Positions 13,360 through 24,557 of a stretch of DNA of 64,000 nt are shown here, in pieces (positions within the stretch are counted from its first letter, which is position 1; each line of letters starts with the position of its first letter). The position numbers and the translations under genes were made by a program. This DNA is from Panonychus citri (taxonomy: Eukaryota > Arthropoda > Arachnida > Trombidiformes > Tetranychidae). Under the pieces are notes generated by a model. It saw nothing but the letters and a program-made list of their open reading frames with translations. It searched no databases and had not been told where the DNA came from. The stretch covers positions 496,001-560,000 of the forward strand of contig NW_026515507.1 of NCBI RefSeq assembly GCF_014898815.1, given 5' to 3'.

Positions 13360-14831
13360 TCTTGATCCAATTAATTATATTCACTGATTGTCAATCATTT
13401 ATTCAAATCAAATCAAACAAATTATTACATCTTTTTATGGAAAATGGCAAAAATTGAAACCAAACTAATCAATCCTATTGTATCTCGTTGGATTGTTTAG
13501 TCAAAACAAATTGTAATTAATTGATTGTAACAATAATTTTTTTTATAATCACCTAATCGAAAGGCTTAATTGTAAAAGATATGAACGGATAGTTGACCGA
13601 TCGATTGGTCAGCTAGTTCCTTTTGTGAATTAAAAAAAAAGCTTAATTTTAGAAATTTAATTTACACAGAGAAGCTTTTTCTTCACTCTGACTAATTAAA
13701 TTGTTCTGACCAATGAGAAATTAAATTGTCTAGAACAGTTAAGTTGAAACATTTTCTTTTTATTAGATCAAAATTATTTTAGACTTCAAATCATGATTCA
13801 AATGAGAATTCAAATTATCACCAGAAAACCATTTTTATAACACAATTAAGATACTTGAAAGTTTATCATCATTAATCCTTTGTGAAGGCTTTGAATTAAT
13901 GGAATCACTAATTAAATCTGATTTAGTTAAATATTTGTTCATTAGTCTATTGGTTTAGCTTAGTTATCTGAGAATTATTAATTGTTAATGAAGAACTATG
14001 ATTGACAATTAATTTTGAAATTTGGGTAACTGATTTGATTTGATTTGAATCATGAAATGAATTAGTATTAACAATACTTTCCAAGTTTAGTTCATTTCAA
14101 TTGTTTTTTTTTCTTTCATTTGAACTGTTAATTTGGTTTTCTTTTCTTTTTTTTTTCTTCTTTGCTCGTTATTAAACATTAATTCTCCGATCGTTGTTTA
14201 TAGTTAAAGATGGAGCTATAAGTTGGGTGTATATTTACATCTTAATTGTTGATGAGGAATTTTTCGTTTGTATGGAAAATAAGGAGAGAGAGAGAGAGAA
14301 GGTGAAGTCTATTCACAGAGACATGATGAAAAAACAATGAAATGGTTATAAATTTATAGCGAGGGTTTGGTGGGAAGGATGCGAAGAACGAAAAAAAGTG
14401 TACTTGTAAATCAACAGGTAACGTTTTCAAGTAACAACAAGACAGTTAAGGATTTGACTGGAGCTTAAGGAGAGGTAATCATTTTGTTTTAAGATTAAGA
14501 AAGATGATAGAAGTGTCAATATGAACATTATTGCTCTTGGTACAACATATAAAGAGGTGACAAAATTTTGCATTAGAAAAATTCTCGAGCTCAACTTGCC
14601 AAAATTATTAATTACAAAAGTTGTTGGAAGAGAGAGAAGGAGAGAGGAAGGGCAAGGGGGGAGTGTTCAAGAAAGAACATGATGATGAATGTCGAATGAA
14701 TTTTTTACGATGAAAAAATGGCGATGGCAAAGCTACAATGTTATGCAAAAGGTGAATGAAATATGTAGATGGTAAGAGATGACGAGAAAAGTAAACGAAA
14801 AAAGGTGAACCATTTTCTTTTGTTTCTTATA
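13360..14831. other. Convergent intergenic / 3' UTR region
   Basis: This lies between the 3' ends of the SIKE-like gene and PNUTS. It is AT-rich, with a short TGATT pentamer run near 14034-14048 and a GA tract at 14284-14299. It likely contains both 3' UTRs. No further gene is seen. Confidence 0.6.
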
Positions 14832-17326
14832 TTACTCCATGTGAGATTGATTTGATGATGAAGATGATCCTGGTCCATGGAGATTATTTGTATTTGGGTA
14901 TTGATGAAGATAATTACATCGAGCCATGAATCGGCAACTTCCTGATTTTAGGAAATAACGACATACTGGTGGAGGTCGAGGTCTTGGTGGCCATCCTCCT
15001 GGTCCCCCTTGAAAACCGGGCATTGGTGGTCCTGCTGGTCCCCCTGGCATAGGTCGAGGTGGAATCATTCGAGAACCAGCTCCAGGAGGAAGGTAAGGTC
15101 CAGGCCCAGGTCCACCGGGTCCGGCGAAAGGTGGATATCCAGCGACTGGGGGAACAAATCCAGCCGAAGGGAAAGGTGTTCTACCGCCCACTGGCACACC
15201 TGGAGCTCTGGTATTCATTCCTGGGCGAGGGAAAGATCCAGGAACACCGGCTTGAGAGCCGATGGGTAATCCACGATTTGCTGGATAATTTTCACCAGTT
15301 CGAGGTTGAGGTGGAGGTAATGAAGAGTAATCGGTAATGGTAAAGTTTTCATCTTCCAAGGGAATCACAGTTGGACCATCATTTCTTTCACCACCAGGCT
15401 CCATTGCATCAGGTTCTTTAGGATAATATTCATTGGGATTTTCTTTAATTGGGAAGAAATCCGCATTGAGTAATACATTGTTCGCCATTGCGGCTTGTAT
15501 ACGTTTCTCTTCTGATTGACTTCCTGATTCAATTAAAGGTAATCCAGGAGGAAGATCGATTAAAATTAATTTCCAAGGAAGATAAGTAATGCACTTGTCT
15601 GTTGATGGTGTCATTGTAGCAGCCGGTGTACCCGGATTACCACGATTACTTCTGAGTTGTTGTAACATTTGTCTCTCATTCCTTATATCATTAGCACGGA
15701 AATCACCGAAATTTGATTTAGATACGTTGGTTCTTTCAGTTTCATCAAGCTCAAAGAATTTAATCTCTCTAAGTCTATCATCACCTCTCCATCGAACTGA
15801 TTTTTTAGATTTACCAGATTGTCTACCATAACTAAGAATTGATTTTATCACACCAGATAATTTGCTTGGCTCAATTTCAGGTATAACCAAATTATCAAGT
15901 TCCGGAACAATTGGTAATTTATCATTATCATCATCAATATTATTGTTAGTATTTGTATTGCTAAAGTTAGTATTACTATTTGAATCATCTCCTGATGCTG
16001 ATGTAATCCTTTCCTCTTCTACCTCATTTGATGTATCGTCATTGAGGTCCATTGGTTCTTGGCCTGTTCCAGGTTCATCAGCCTGATTGGAATCACCAGT
16101 ACCAGAGTCTTTGGCAGTATTACTACCTGGGGTTGATGAAGATTTTGATTTCGAGTCAGATTTTCTTCTTTTTCTTCCTTGACCAGTAGTTGAGAGACTC
16201 ACTATATCTTCAATAAATCCTACTGCTTCTTTTAGAGTAGGTTTTGATGGTTGTTTACTTGCAGTTTTGGACTGAACGGGTTGACCAATATTGGAAACTG
16301 GCGTTGAATTGTTATTGTTTAAATTATTACTTTTATTACCAGGACCAGATTTATCGGGATTATCATCTCCTTTCTTGTTCAGACCTTTAGACTTTCCAGA
16401 GCTTGCATTGAGTTCCTCTAAAATACCAACACTACGAGATTTACCATATTTAATCTTAGCAGTGGTTCTTGGGCGATTAACATTGCTCACACTTTCATTA
16501 GTTGCCACATCTTCAGCTGTTTTAGTTAAATTTTTGGCTGTAATTACATCACCAGAGTTATTAGCATCACCTCCTGTACCTTTAACCTTATTGATTTTAC
16601 CAGTATCACCATCATCATCATCTTGTGACTTTTCTTTTTTCCTTTTCTTTTTGGCCAGATTTCCATTGTTAACATTTTCATTTGGTTTAATTAACTCTGT
16701 CCACTTGTTGACCACCAATTTAGCCTTATTGGAAACCTCTTTGTCAGAGTGTTTAGATAAACTTTTAACCAGCTTTGGTGTATCATTCTGTTTGAGCCTA
16801 TCAATATTCATAGGACACTTAACAAGAAGGTCCAACAATTCACAGATAAATCGATAATTGTCCACATCGATAGACTCTTTTAACCAGGCATTGATCAAGT
16901 CCCAACCATCACGTTCCAAAAAGCTTGAAAAGTAAATAGAACAAAAAAAAACGAGAGAAATTAGAAAATATAAGTTCAGCAGAACAGTTGAAAAGAACAA
17001 GAAAAAAAGAGGGACAGAGTAACATAGGAAGAGAACGTGATACACACAGAGAGTTGACACAAGAGAAAGAGAACAAGAAAGAAAGAGAGAGAGAGAAAAA
17101 GGAGGAAAATGGGAAAAAGATGAAAACATTGCACTTACCATAGTAAAATATCCGGTGTTGTCGCAAGAAGTATATTACAGTAAACGCATCGGCTGACCAA
17201 TTTTTTCGAGTATCTTTTCATCAACTGGGATAAACGAGGCACATCTGACAGAGACTTGATTCCACCTAAAACGGTGAGTAAAGGCCTGAAAGCCTTAAGC
17301 AAATCCGTTGGGTCAACGGGAGCCAT
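14832..17326 (-). CDS. PPP1R10: PNUTS: PP1 nuclear targeting subunit
   Basis: Two coding exons: 17326..17139 and 16923..14832 (donor GTAAGT, acceptor ttttcaag), giving about 759 residues. The N-terminal ~150 residues form a TFIIS N-terminal (LW) domain: MVSRC-like VSRCVYCNILL, then FLERDGWDLINAWL and LKQNDTPKLVKSLSKHS, collinear with vertebrate PNUTS. A long basic, Asn/Ser-rich linker follows. Near residue 435 is the PP1-docking RVxF-type motif KKSVRW, followed by FFELDETER, the most conserved PNUTS segment. The C-terminus is Gly/Pro/Arg-rich (residues ~620-710) and ends with one CCCH zinc finger (CRYFLKSGSCRFMARCNYLH). PNUTS holds PP1 with WDR82/TOX4 on chromatin and helps dephosphorylate Pol II and SPT5 at termination. 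The open frame extends 5' into the intron as low-complexity sequence; the splice removes it. Confidence 0.94.
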
Positions 17327-18497
17327 TATTCAATTGTCTTGTCAAGTCTTTTTCTCTGTCTCTATATACAGTCAATTTTTTTTACGTCTCCAAAAAAGAA
17401 AAATAATTTAGAGAGACAAAATTGTTTCAACTGTATATTCATATATATATGTTTGTGAATGTATACATATAATATTATTTTTTTTTCTTTCTCTGTAATA
17501 TAATGTGAAAATTAAGAAAGAAAGAAAAAAAAGAGGAAAATAAAGGGAAAAAGAGAAAGGTAAAAAGGGAAAGAGAAAGAGATAGGAAGAAAGAAAGAAA
17601 GAGAGAGAGAGAGAGAAAGGTTGACTTGTAGAAGAAAAAATGGAAAAAAAAGTGCAGCCTTGTTAGATGTTTAGATTTCAGTTTAATTTTTAGTTTGTAT
17701 TATTTAAATCATCCAGTGATGTTGATAACTGTATTTAGAGGGGAACATATTGATAGAGAAATATTTTGAGGTAATAAGATAGATAATATATTAGATAACA
17801 ATAAGAATTAAAAGAAAACAATTAGAATTTAGAAAAAAAATATTTTCAATATCCATTGGAATAAGGAAAAAGGAGAGACAACAAAAAGGACAAACTGGTA
17901 AAGAGAAGAAAAAAAAAAGAATCTCGATATTTGGATAGAATATTTTTCGATACTTTTGATTGGATGAAATATCAGAATAAATGGAAAAAGAGAGTAAAAA
18001 GAAAGAAGATTAATTTCGATAAGTATCATATCGATACTTGTTCTTTATTCTATTCGATACAAGAGGATAATAATTTTTCCAATATAATCAATAGATGGAG
18101 TTACTAAATTCTCTTTCTTTTTACTTTCTTTTCAAAGAGAAACTCAATTTTTTCTTGTTCTTTTCTCTTCCTCATAAAGTGTTTCCATCTAGTGAGAAGA
18201 GAAACAAACTTTTCTTTAGAATATTTTTTTATTCTTTTCCAGATGTCACTAGTCTATTCTTATTAGAGTTAAACCGATTGATGATTAAATCAATTTCTAT
18301 TGTTTATTAATTAATGTGATTTTCTTAATAATTTTTGAACGAAAATTAATTAAATAGAAACACGTGCAAGTAGTTAATGTAAATTAATCAATTTCCATGG
18401 TTTTAGCTGGTGACAAAATTGTTTCTCTTTTTGGATAAACTGTTTTTTCCTTGGACCAATTTTAGTTTAAATAGTAAGTTGATTCTCAAATTAAGTT
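17327..18497. other. Intergenic region between PNUTS and the U2 gene
   Basis: Upstream of PNUTS (minus) and of U2 snRNA (plus). It is AT-rich, with a purine-rich block (17515-17620) and TA-rich stretches. A CACGTG E-box lies near 18361. A U2 proximal sequence element is expected within ~70 bp of 18498 but could not be assigned with confidence. Confidence 0.5.
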
Positions 18498-18686
18498 ATC
18501 GCTTCTCGGCCTCCTAGGCTAAGATCAAAGTGTAGTATCTGTTCTTATCAGCTTGATCGCTGGTACCCGGTGCACTCCACCGGTACGCGATTGAACATAT
18601 TTTTGCAACAGGGTGAAAGTCTTGGCTTGCTGAGACCTCACCGAGGGTTGGCCTGGCATTGCAGTACCGTCAGGATCCGGCCCATT
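18498..18686 (+). ncRNA. U2 spliceosomal snRNA
   Basis: About 189 nt, the normal U2 length. The 5' end (ATCGCTTCTCGGCC) and stem I are followed by the branch-point-pairing region, containing GTGTAGTATCTG, and by TTCTTATCAG. The AAAG spacing before GTGTAG is the arthropod form. Stem IIa/b is replaced by a GC-rich hairpin (TACCCGGTG/CACCGGTA). The Sm site is ATTTTTG near 18598. Stem III and stem IV follow (GGTTGGCCTGGCATTGCAGT and a closing GGCCC). U2 base-pairs with the intron branch point in the spliceosome and is transcribed by Pol II with a trimethylguanosine cap. No intron or inserted element interrupts it, and nothing suggests a pseudogene. Confidence 0.95.
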
Positions 18687-18700
18687 AAAAAAAACAAACC

Positions 18701-18709
18701 AAAAATAGA
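18701..18709 (+). terminator. snRNA 3' box
   Basis: AAAAATAGA, 14 nt after the U2 3' end, fits the AAARNNAGA core of the metazoan snRNA 3' box used by the Integrator complex. The preceding GTTT half of the element is not obvious. Confidence 0.55.
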
Positions 18710-19424
18710 AAAGCAAACTGATTAGACTTTGTTAGTTTATCATCTCTCCCACTTTTCTTTAATCATCAAATATTCTTGATTGGTGCTAATTTGATTCCTT
18801 CTTTTTTGTTATATTTACTCAAGTTCTTCTCTTACAAATCAACTTGACCTAAAAAGGAAAAATTGAGAAAATCAATTGTTTTAAGAAAAAGTAAAGAGAA
18901 AAAAAAATCAAATCAATAAGATCAAATTAGTTTAATTGTTCTAAATTTTGTTAAGGTTCAATTAACTTTTCGTTGATTTTTAATTTTACTCTTTTCGTTT
19001 CCTAATTGTCTGTCAATTGGACAAAAAGAGTTGATTTTTGCTCTTCTATCAATACCTGATTATAAATCGGAAACACAACATTCAAAGTCTTCGAGTAGTT
19101 TCCTTGATTCTATTGATTATAATCCTCTTCAATTAAAATCTACGAATGATTAATTTTTGTAGTATTTTAATCAATGCACTTGATTTGTTTACTTTTTTAG
19201 TGATTAATTAAACATTTAAACCACAACTTATCTCGACTATTTATCAATGAAACATCTGATTAGAGATTCTAACAATTAACGATGAACACTTTGATTGTCT
19301 TAGAAGATTAAAGTTTCGAATGAATTATTTTCTCTATTATTTGGAATTTAATTTTATTCATTTTTTTGTAAAGTTTATTTTATTTATCGATTCATTTTTT
19401 AGGATCGATTTTTATCAACTTGAA
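18710..19424. other. U2-ORNT1 intergenic region
   Basis: AT-rich, with no gene seen. It contains the 5' region of the ornithine carrier; an acceptor (ttttttag|GATCG) at 19401-19402 shows that a 5' UTR intron ends there. Confidence 0.55.
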
Positions 19425-20486
19425 ATGATGGACAGTTCAACAAACGAAACGCAGATTCCAAATGATTGTGTCAACAATGGTTATCGTTACTTCATCGAAG
19501 GGACCATTGGACTGATCGCCGGTTCTCTCGGTGGTTCTGCTAATGTTTTCGTTGGTCAACCAATGGACACTTTAAAGGTCAAATTGCAAACTTTTCCTCA
19601 CCTTTATTCAGATAGTTTTCAATGTTTCAAGAAAACTTTAGCCAATGAAGGTTTTTTTCGCGGTCTTTATGCTGGTACACTTCCCGCTTTAGCTGCAAAT
19701 ATCGCCGAGAATTCAGTTCTATTTGCTGCCCATGGATTTTGCCAGAAAGGTGTCACATCGATCACTGGAAATTTAGGCTCTCCCACTCCACTGGAAAACG
19801 CTGTCGCTGGTTTTTTCGCGGCGTTTTTTTCCTCTTTTACCCTTTGTCCCACCGAACTAGTCAAATGTCGCCTTCAATCATTACACGAAACTGGTCATAA
19901 AGGAAAAGTGTAAGAATTTTCCTCAGGGATGTTGTCAATTATTAAATTGTGATTGATTTCTTCATCTCTTAGCTCTGCTATTGGAATAACTGGTCAAATA
20001 ATAAGAGACGAGGGTTTACTTGGACTGTTCAGAGGATTCACTCCCACTTTAGCTCGAGAAATGCCAGGTTACTTTTTTTTCTTCGGAGGTTATGAAGCAT
20101 CAAGATTTTTTCTTACCGATGGTCAACCAGAAAAAGCAGGTATGTAATTTAGGTAATTTAGTTAATTGTATCCACCATGTAATTTAACATTTCTTTGTTT
20201 AGGTCTTGGTACAACTATTGTCGCTGGTGGAATTGGTGGAATGTGTCTATGGACTTCGATATTTCCCTTTGATGTGGCCAAATCTCGAATGCAAATCGAA
20301 CCAACCAATGAATCAATGTTCAAAGTTATCAAAAGGATTTACCTTTGTGATGGATTTCGAGCTTTATATAAAGGATTAGGTCCAACTTTACTTAGAACTT
20401 TTCCTGGAACCGGAGCTCTTTTCGTAGCTGTTGAATATTCAAAAGTTTTTATGACGACAAACGCACAATCCTATGGATGGTTATAA
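19425..20486 (+). CDS. SLC25A15: Mitochondrial ornithine transporter (SLC25A15/ORNT1 type)
   Basis: Three exons: 19425-19909, 19973-20139 and 20203-20486, with GT-AG introns of 63 bp. They encode 311 residues. The three mitochondrial-carrier repeats each show the PX(D/E)XX(K/R) signature: GQPMDTLKVKLQ, LCPTELVKCRLQ and IFPFDVAKSRMQ. Segments shared with ORNT1 are ANIAENSVLF, REMPGYFFFFGGYE and GGIGGMCLW. ORNT1 exchanges ornithine for citrulline or H+ across the inner mitochondrial membrane, feeding the urea cycle and polyamine/proline metabolism. Two ATGs stand in tandem (MMDSST); the first is taken as the start because it follows the 5' UTR acceptor. The open frame continues further 5' only through the intron. 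Confidence 0.93.
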
Positions 20487-23154
20487 TAACAATTATCTAG
20501 AATTTAGAATTAGATTTAAATTATTTTTTAAACTTCGTTGCCAATTTCGTAGATTTTTTCATGTTCAAGTAAATTAAATGAATTACATTGTAATCAAGAA
20601 TTGATTTGGTTGACTGATAACGATTCACTATCAACAATTAACAACAACTTGCCCTCAACACTGACACTCAACACTGGATCCATTAGTTTTAATGATAAAC
20701 TAGAAAGTGAATATAATTAACTAACTATTAGTTAACCTAATTAAATGTTTACTTTCAATAGTAGGACCCAAAGGTAAACAAAGAGGATGAGACAATTAAC
20801 TTAATTATGATCAAACCAGTTTTGACTCAATGTTGGGTAGATGTCCTTGTAATTGTGTCTCATCATTTGACAATCAGCAAACAATTTAGAGTGATAAATA
20901 ATAATAATACCTGATTACAATTGCATCTTAAATGTAATCAAGTTTGTGTTAACAATTCACAACACTCAAATTAATTTAGAAACTTTAATTTAACGACAAC
21001 AACAAATTTCCCATTACAATTTAAATCCAATAATTAACTAAGTATATTATTGGAAAAGGAAATGGGATATTAACCTGTTGCTGTTGTCAAGGATTTTTAA
21101 AATTCAAAAGTTAATCAATGATTAAATCAAATTGTTGAATAGATGATTAGCTAAAATAAATCTTTTCCTTCATGATTAAAATCAGGTAAACAATTAAGAT
21201 TTGATATGATTAGGAAACCATAGTGAATCCTAATTAAGGTAAAATAATAACAAATCAATACTGTTGAGTGTTAAATCATCAAGAAACAAGAAAATATTGA
21301 TTACAATTAATTTATTGTTGATTGAGAAAATAAAATTCTCACAAGAAAACAATTAATTACTAAATCATCGGAATAGAAAGTGATATGAAAAAAGTAATTA
21401 GAGAAAAGGTAACAATTTAATTAATATTGATTGAGAAACAAAACAAAGACCACAAATTGAAAATCAAGTAATCGGAAGATTAACTAATTGCTTGAAGCTG
21501 ATTTAAATTAACACACACACCTTGATATCCTTTAGGGTAAAGTAAACAATTAGTTAATGATTATAACAATTTAGGTTAACCCCTTTTATAACATGAACAA
21601 GATTAAATTGTCATATTTAACTAAATGGTTTTCCTTTGTGTTGTTGATGATTATAAATAACATTGAGAAAAAAAATTAAAGGTCAATCAGATGATTGAAA
21701 TTTGAATGAAGATTTTGACTCAATTCAAGTGATTATGTTTACTTAAATACTCTGGTGGTCATCGTCATCTTCCGGTTTGTAATGAAAGGACATAGAGATG
21801 GACAAAGGTCCAAGGTAATTAAGTTCATCATGTTATTAAGGTGCTTTTGTAATTCATACTTTTCATGAATATAATGTTTGCTTTTGTTGACCAATCAACC
21901 AAATTATCAGGTAAATGAAGGTCATGAAAACACCAAGAATAACAATCAACATGATATTGTAAAGATATTTCAATGAATTGATGTAAAAAAAGGATGAAGA
22001 TGAAAAAAAATTGGGTCAACATTTGAATTGTTGTGGTTAAATTTTTGTGTTAAGAGAAATGATCAACACTTAATGATGATGAATAAGATTTTTTTATTAA
22101 TAAACTTAACTTTTGAGTTACAATTAACAAAAGCAAGAAAGGATGTTGAAAATGTCCTCAGGCGATGATGTAAATTCCCAATGAAATGAGTTTCATGAAA
22201 CTCATTGAATCATCATCATTATAATCTAATGATTGACTTGATTTAAATCAATGATGAAATGAAATTAAATGTAATAGATAATGATGGTCAACACTATGTC
22301 GATGACCAGTAGATTTAATAGATTAATGGTTTTGTTTTGTTGGTTTTAACTAAGGAACAGGAAGTGATGAAACAATTATAATCAACCGATTCATTCATTT
22401 ATCCTCCATGGACCTTGGAAGCCAAAAAATTTGTATTTATCATGCAAACAATTTGCAACAATCAAGTTAAACGATATAATAATAGCAGAAACTTTAACAA
22501 TAGGTTAAAAGTAACTACTAATCATTTGAATTGTTTACTTAACAACAATCAGTCAACAGTAAACAAAAGTAACAAATTGATTTCTCCTCCCATCTTTTCA
22601 AACTGAATTAAAGTTCAATTTACTCACAATCAACCTAATCATTAACTTAAGCATATCAGTTCAATTCAATGTTCAATTTAAATTGCTACCTTAAATATAT
22701 CAATAGTTGTTACCCTGTCCATCTGGCACTGATTAACAAATCATCATGGTCAAGTAGCCGCTGGTCAAGCCAGTGAAAAATGAAGACTCAAAAAGTTTGG
22801 CTCTTAATCAGCAACAAACAATCAACAGTTTCCAATGTTCAACCTGAGGATTCAGTTCAGTTCCGGAACTACTTTTGGTCAAGAAAAGTTCAACAAGATA
22901 ATAATAGTAATCATGATGCAATTACAATCAAAAGTCATCAACATGATTAAGGGGCTTCCCGAAAGTGTATCATGTAAATTACATGATATTCAAAATAATT
23001 TATCAATCACACGAGAATCAAATCAATTGAAATAATAGAAAGAAAAGAAAACAAAATTATATCAACAATGAAACTGAATGGAAAACAAAGTAACTTTAAT
23101 TTTTTCCAATTTTCGAAGGAAAAATTTTTTTTATCAATCGATTGAGAAAAGAAA
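20487..23154. other. Intergenic region
   Basis: 2.7 kb of AT-rich sequence without a supported gene. Short open frames (for example at 22415-22606) lack any recognisable motif. A perfect palindrome lies at 22185-22206. Confidence 0.6.
22185..22206. repeat. Perfect 22-bp palindrome
   Basis: The right half is the exact reverse complement of the left half (AATGAGTTTCA / TGAAACTCATT), with no spacer. It could be a homodimeric factor site; function unknown. Confidence 0.9.
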
Positions 23155-23236
23155 CGCGACCAACAGGATTCGAACCTGTGCGGGAAAATCCCAATGGATT
23201 TCGAGTCCATCGCCTTGACCACTCGGCCATAGCCGC
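23155..23236 (-). tRNA. tRNA-Ser, anticodon CGA
   Basis: 82 nt without intron or encoded CCA. The acceptor stem GCGGCTA pairs with TGGTCGC (two G-T wobbles) and the discriminator base is G. The A box is TGGCCGAGTGG. The anticodon stem-loop TGGACTCGAAATCCA has CGA in the loop. A long class II variable arm (GGGATTTTCCC) follows, then the B box GGTTCGAATCC. A TTTT Pol III terminator lies 4-8 nt past the 3' end. It reads UCG codons. Confidence 0.96.
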
Positions 23237-24557
23237 GAACTTAAATTCTTTCCTTACAATCAACCGAATATCTAATTTGAATTGCAACTTCTATTCGGTT
23301 CTGATTAACTTTCTTGTTCTGTTTAATTGTTGCTCTTTGAAAGTTGATATTGAAAAATGTAATCTGATTGTTGCTCATCTTATTTACTTTTCCATCGTCT
23401 TAATTTACAATCAACTTGACCCGAAAATGGAAATCAATTGTTTCAGTTATAAATGAGAAACAAGATCAAATTAGTTTGATTGTTACGGTTTAGAGTTCAA
23501 TTAACTTTCGATAAATATTGTCTTTCTTTTGTATTCTAATTGTGATCAAGTTGATCATTTCAAGGGATAAGATAAATTGTCGATTAATTGTTACACATTG
23601 TTGGTTATTTGGATTAGATTGTTTTTTCATCATTTTAATGTTTTGTTTTGTTTTTAAAGACAAATTAATTTACATAATTAATATTGAACTCGATTAAAAA
23701 AAAGTTTAAAGAGAGCAAATGAAAATAGGAAAGAGTTTACAAATAGTAATTAAGGAAACAGTTTTACAATTAGAAAACAATTTGCCAACGGGACGGATTT
23801 GTATTGTTGGACGAATGTCTTGTGAGAATTAATTAATTACATGTATTAATCCAATTGGTAGTTTTTGTTCATGTTAATTTATATACTTTGTGACAATTTT
23901 ATGGATGCAATTGATTGAGAGGGGAATGTCTTTATAATTAAGTAATTGGACGGATTAAGGTTGATATAAATCGTTGATTGTTTTGGTTAATCGTATAGTG
24001 ATTATATCATTTTAAATTGTGATCATTATTTGCAGTGTTCGGGTTAATTGTTTTGTTCGTTCATTGTATTTGTATTGTTCACAGGCAAATGGGTGAAAGT
24101 CAAATTGTTGTAGTAAATGAAGTTAGATAATTTAGTTTACAAGAAAAAATTGGTTACCTAATAAATTATTAATTAGGCAGCAATTAGCAATTGAGATGCA
24201 AATTGATGAATGGTGATTAAAGGTGATGATGATGACTCGATGTGACAAAAAAAAATGACTGATGATTTAAGGTGAAGGCACAAAATTAATTGACCAAGAA
24301 AGAGATCAGATCAAGAGTAACAATTAAATCATTTAATTGTAAAGACACCTCAAGATCAGTGTGTAGGAGTGTGTATGTATGTGTATGTAGGTAATTATAA
24401 TTGAAAATGGCGTTGGTTGACTTTCTTGATTGTATTGGTTTTAAAGTAGAGATTGTGTATTAATTTCTGTCTATGTGACCATAAATTGTGATCATCTTAA
24501 AATTGTAATAATCAATTGGTTAATAATTATAACATTTCTATGGTAATTAAATTATCA
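23237..24557. other. Intergenic region between tRNA-Ser and bark
   Basis: AT-rich 3' flank of the bark gene; no coding or RNA gene is visible. A TGTATG-rich stretch occurs at about 24361-24390. Confidence 0.6.

Noticed and set aside
16291..16857. 188-codon plus-strand open frame opposite PNUTS
   Set aside because: Shadow of the low-complexity PNUTS linker; Leu/Ser-rich with no motif, while the minus strand has clear PNUTS domains.
22415..22606. 63-codon open frame in the 20.5-23 kb intergenic region
   Set aside because: Asn/Lys/Thr-rich chance frame in AT-rich DNA; no motif or splice context.
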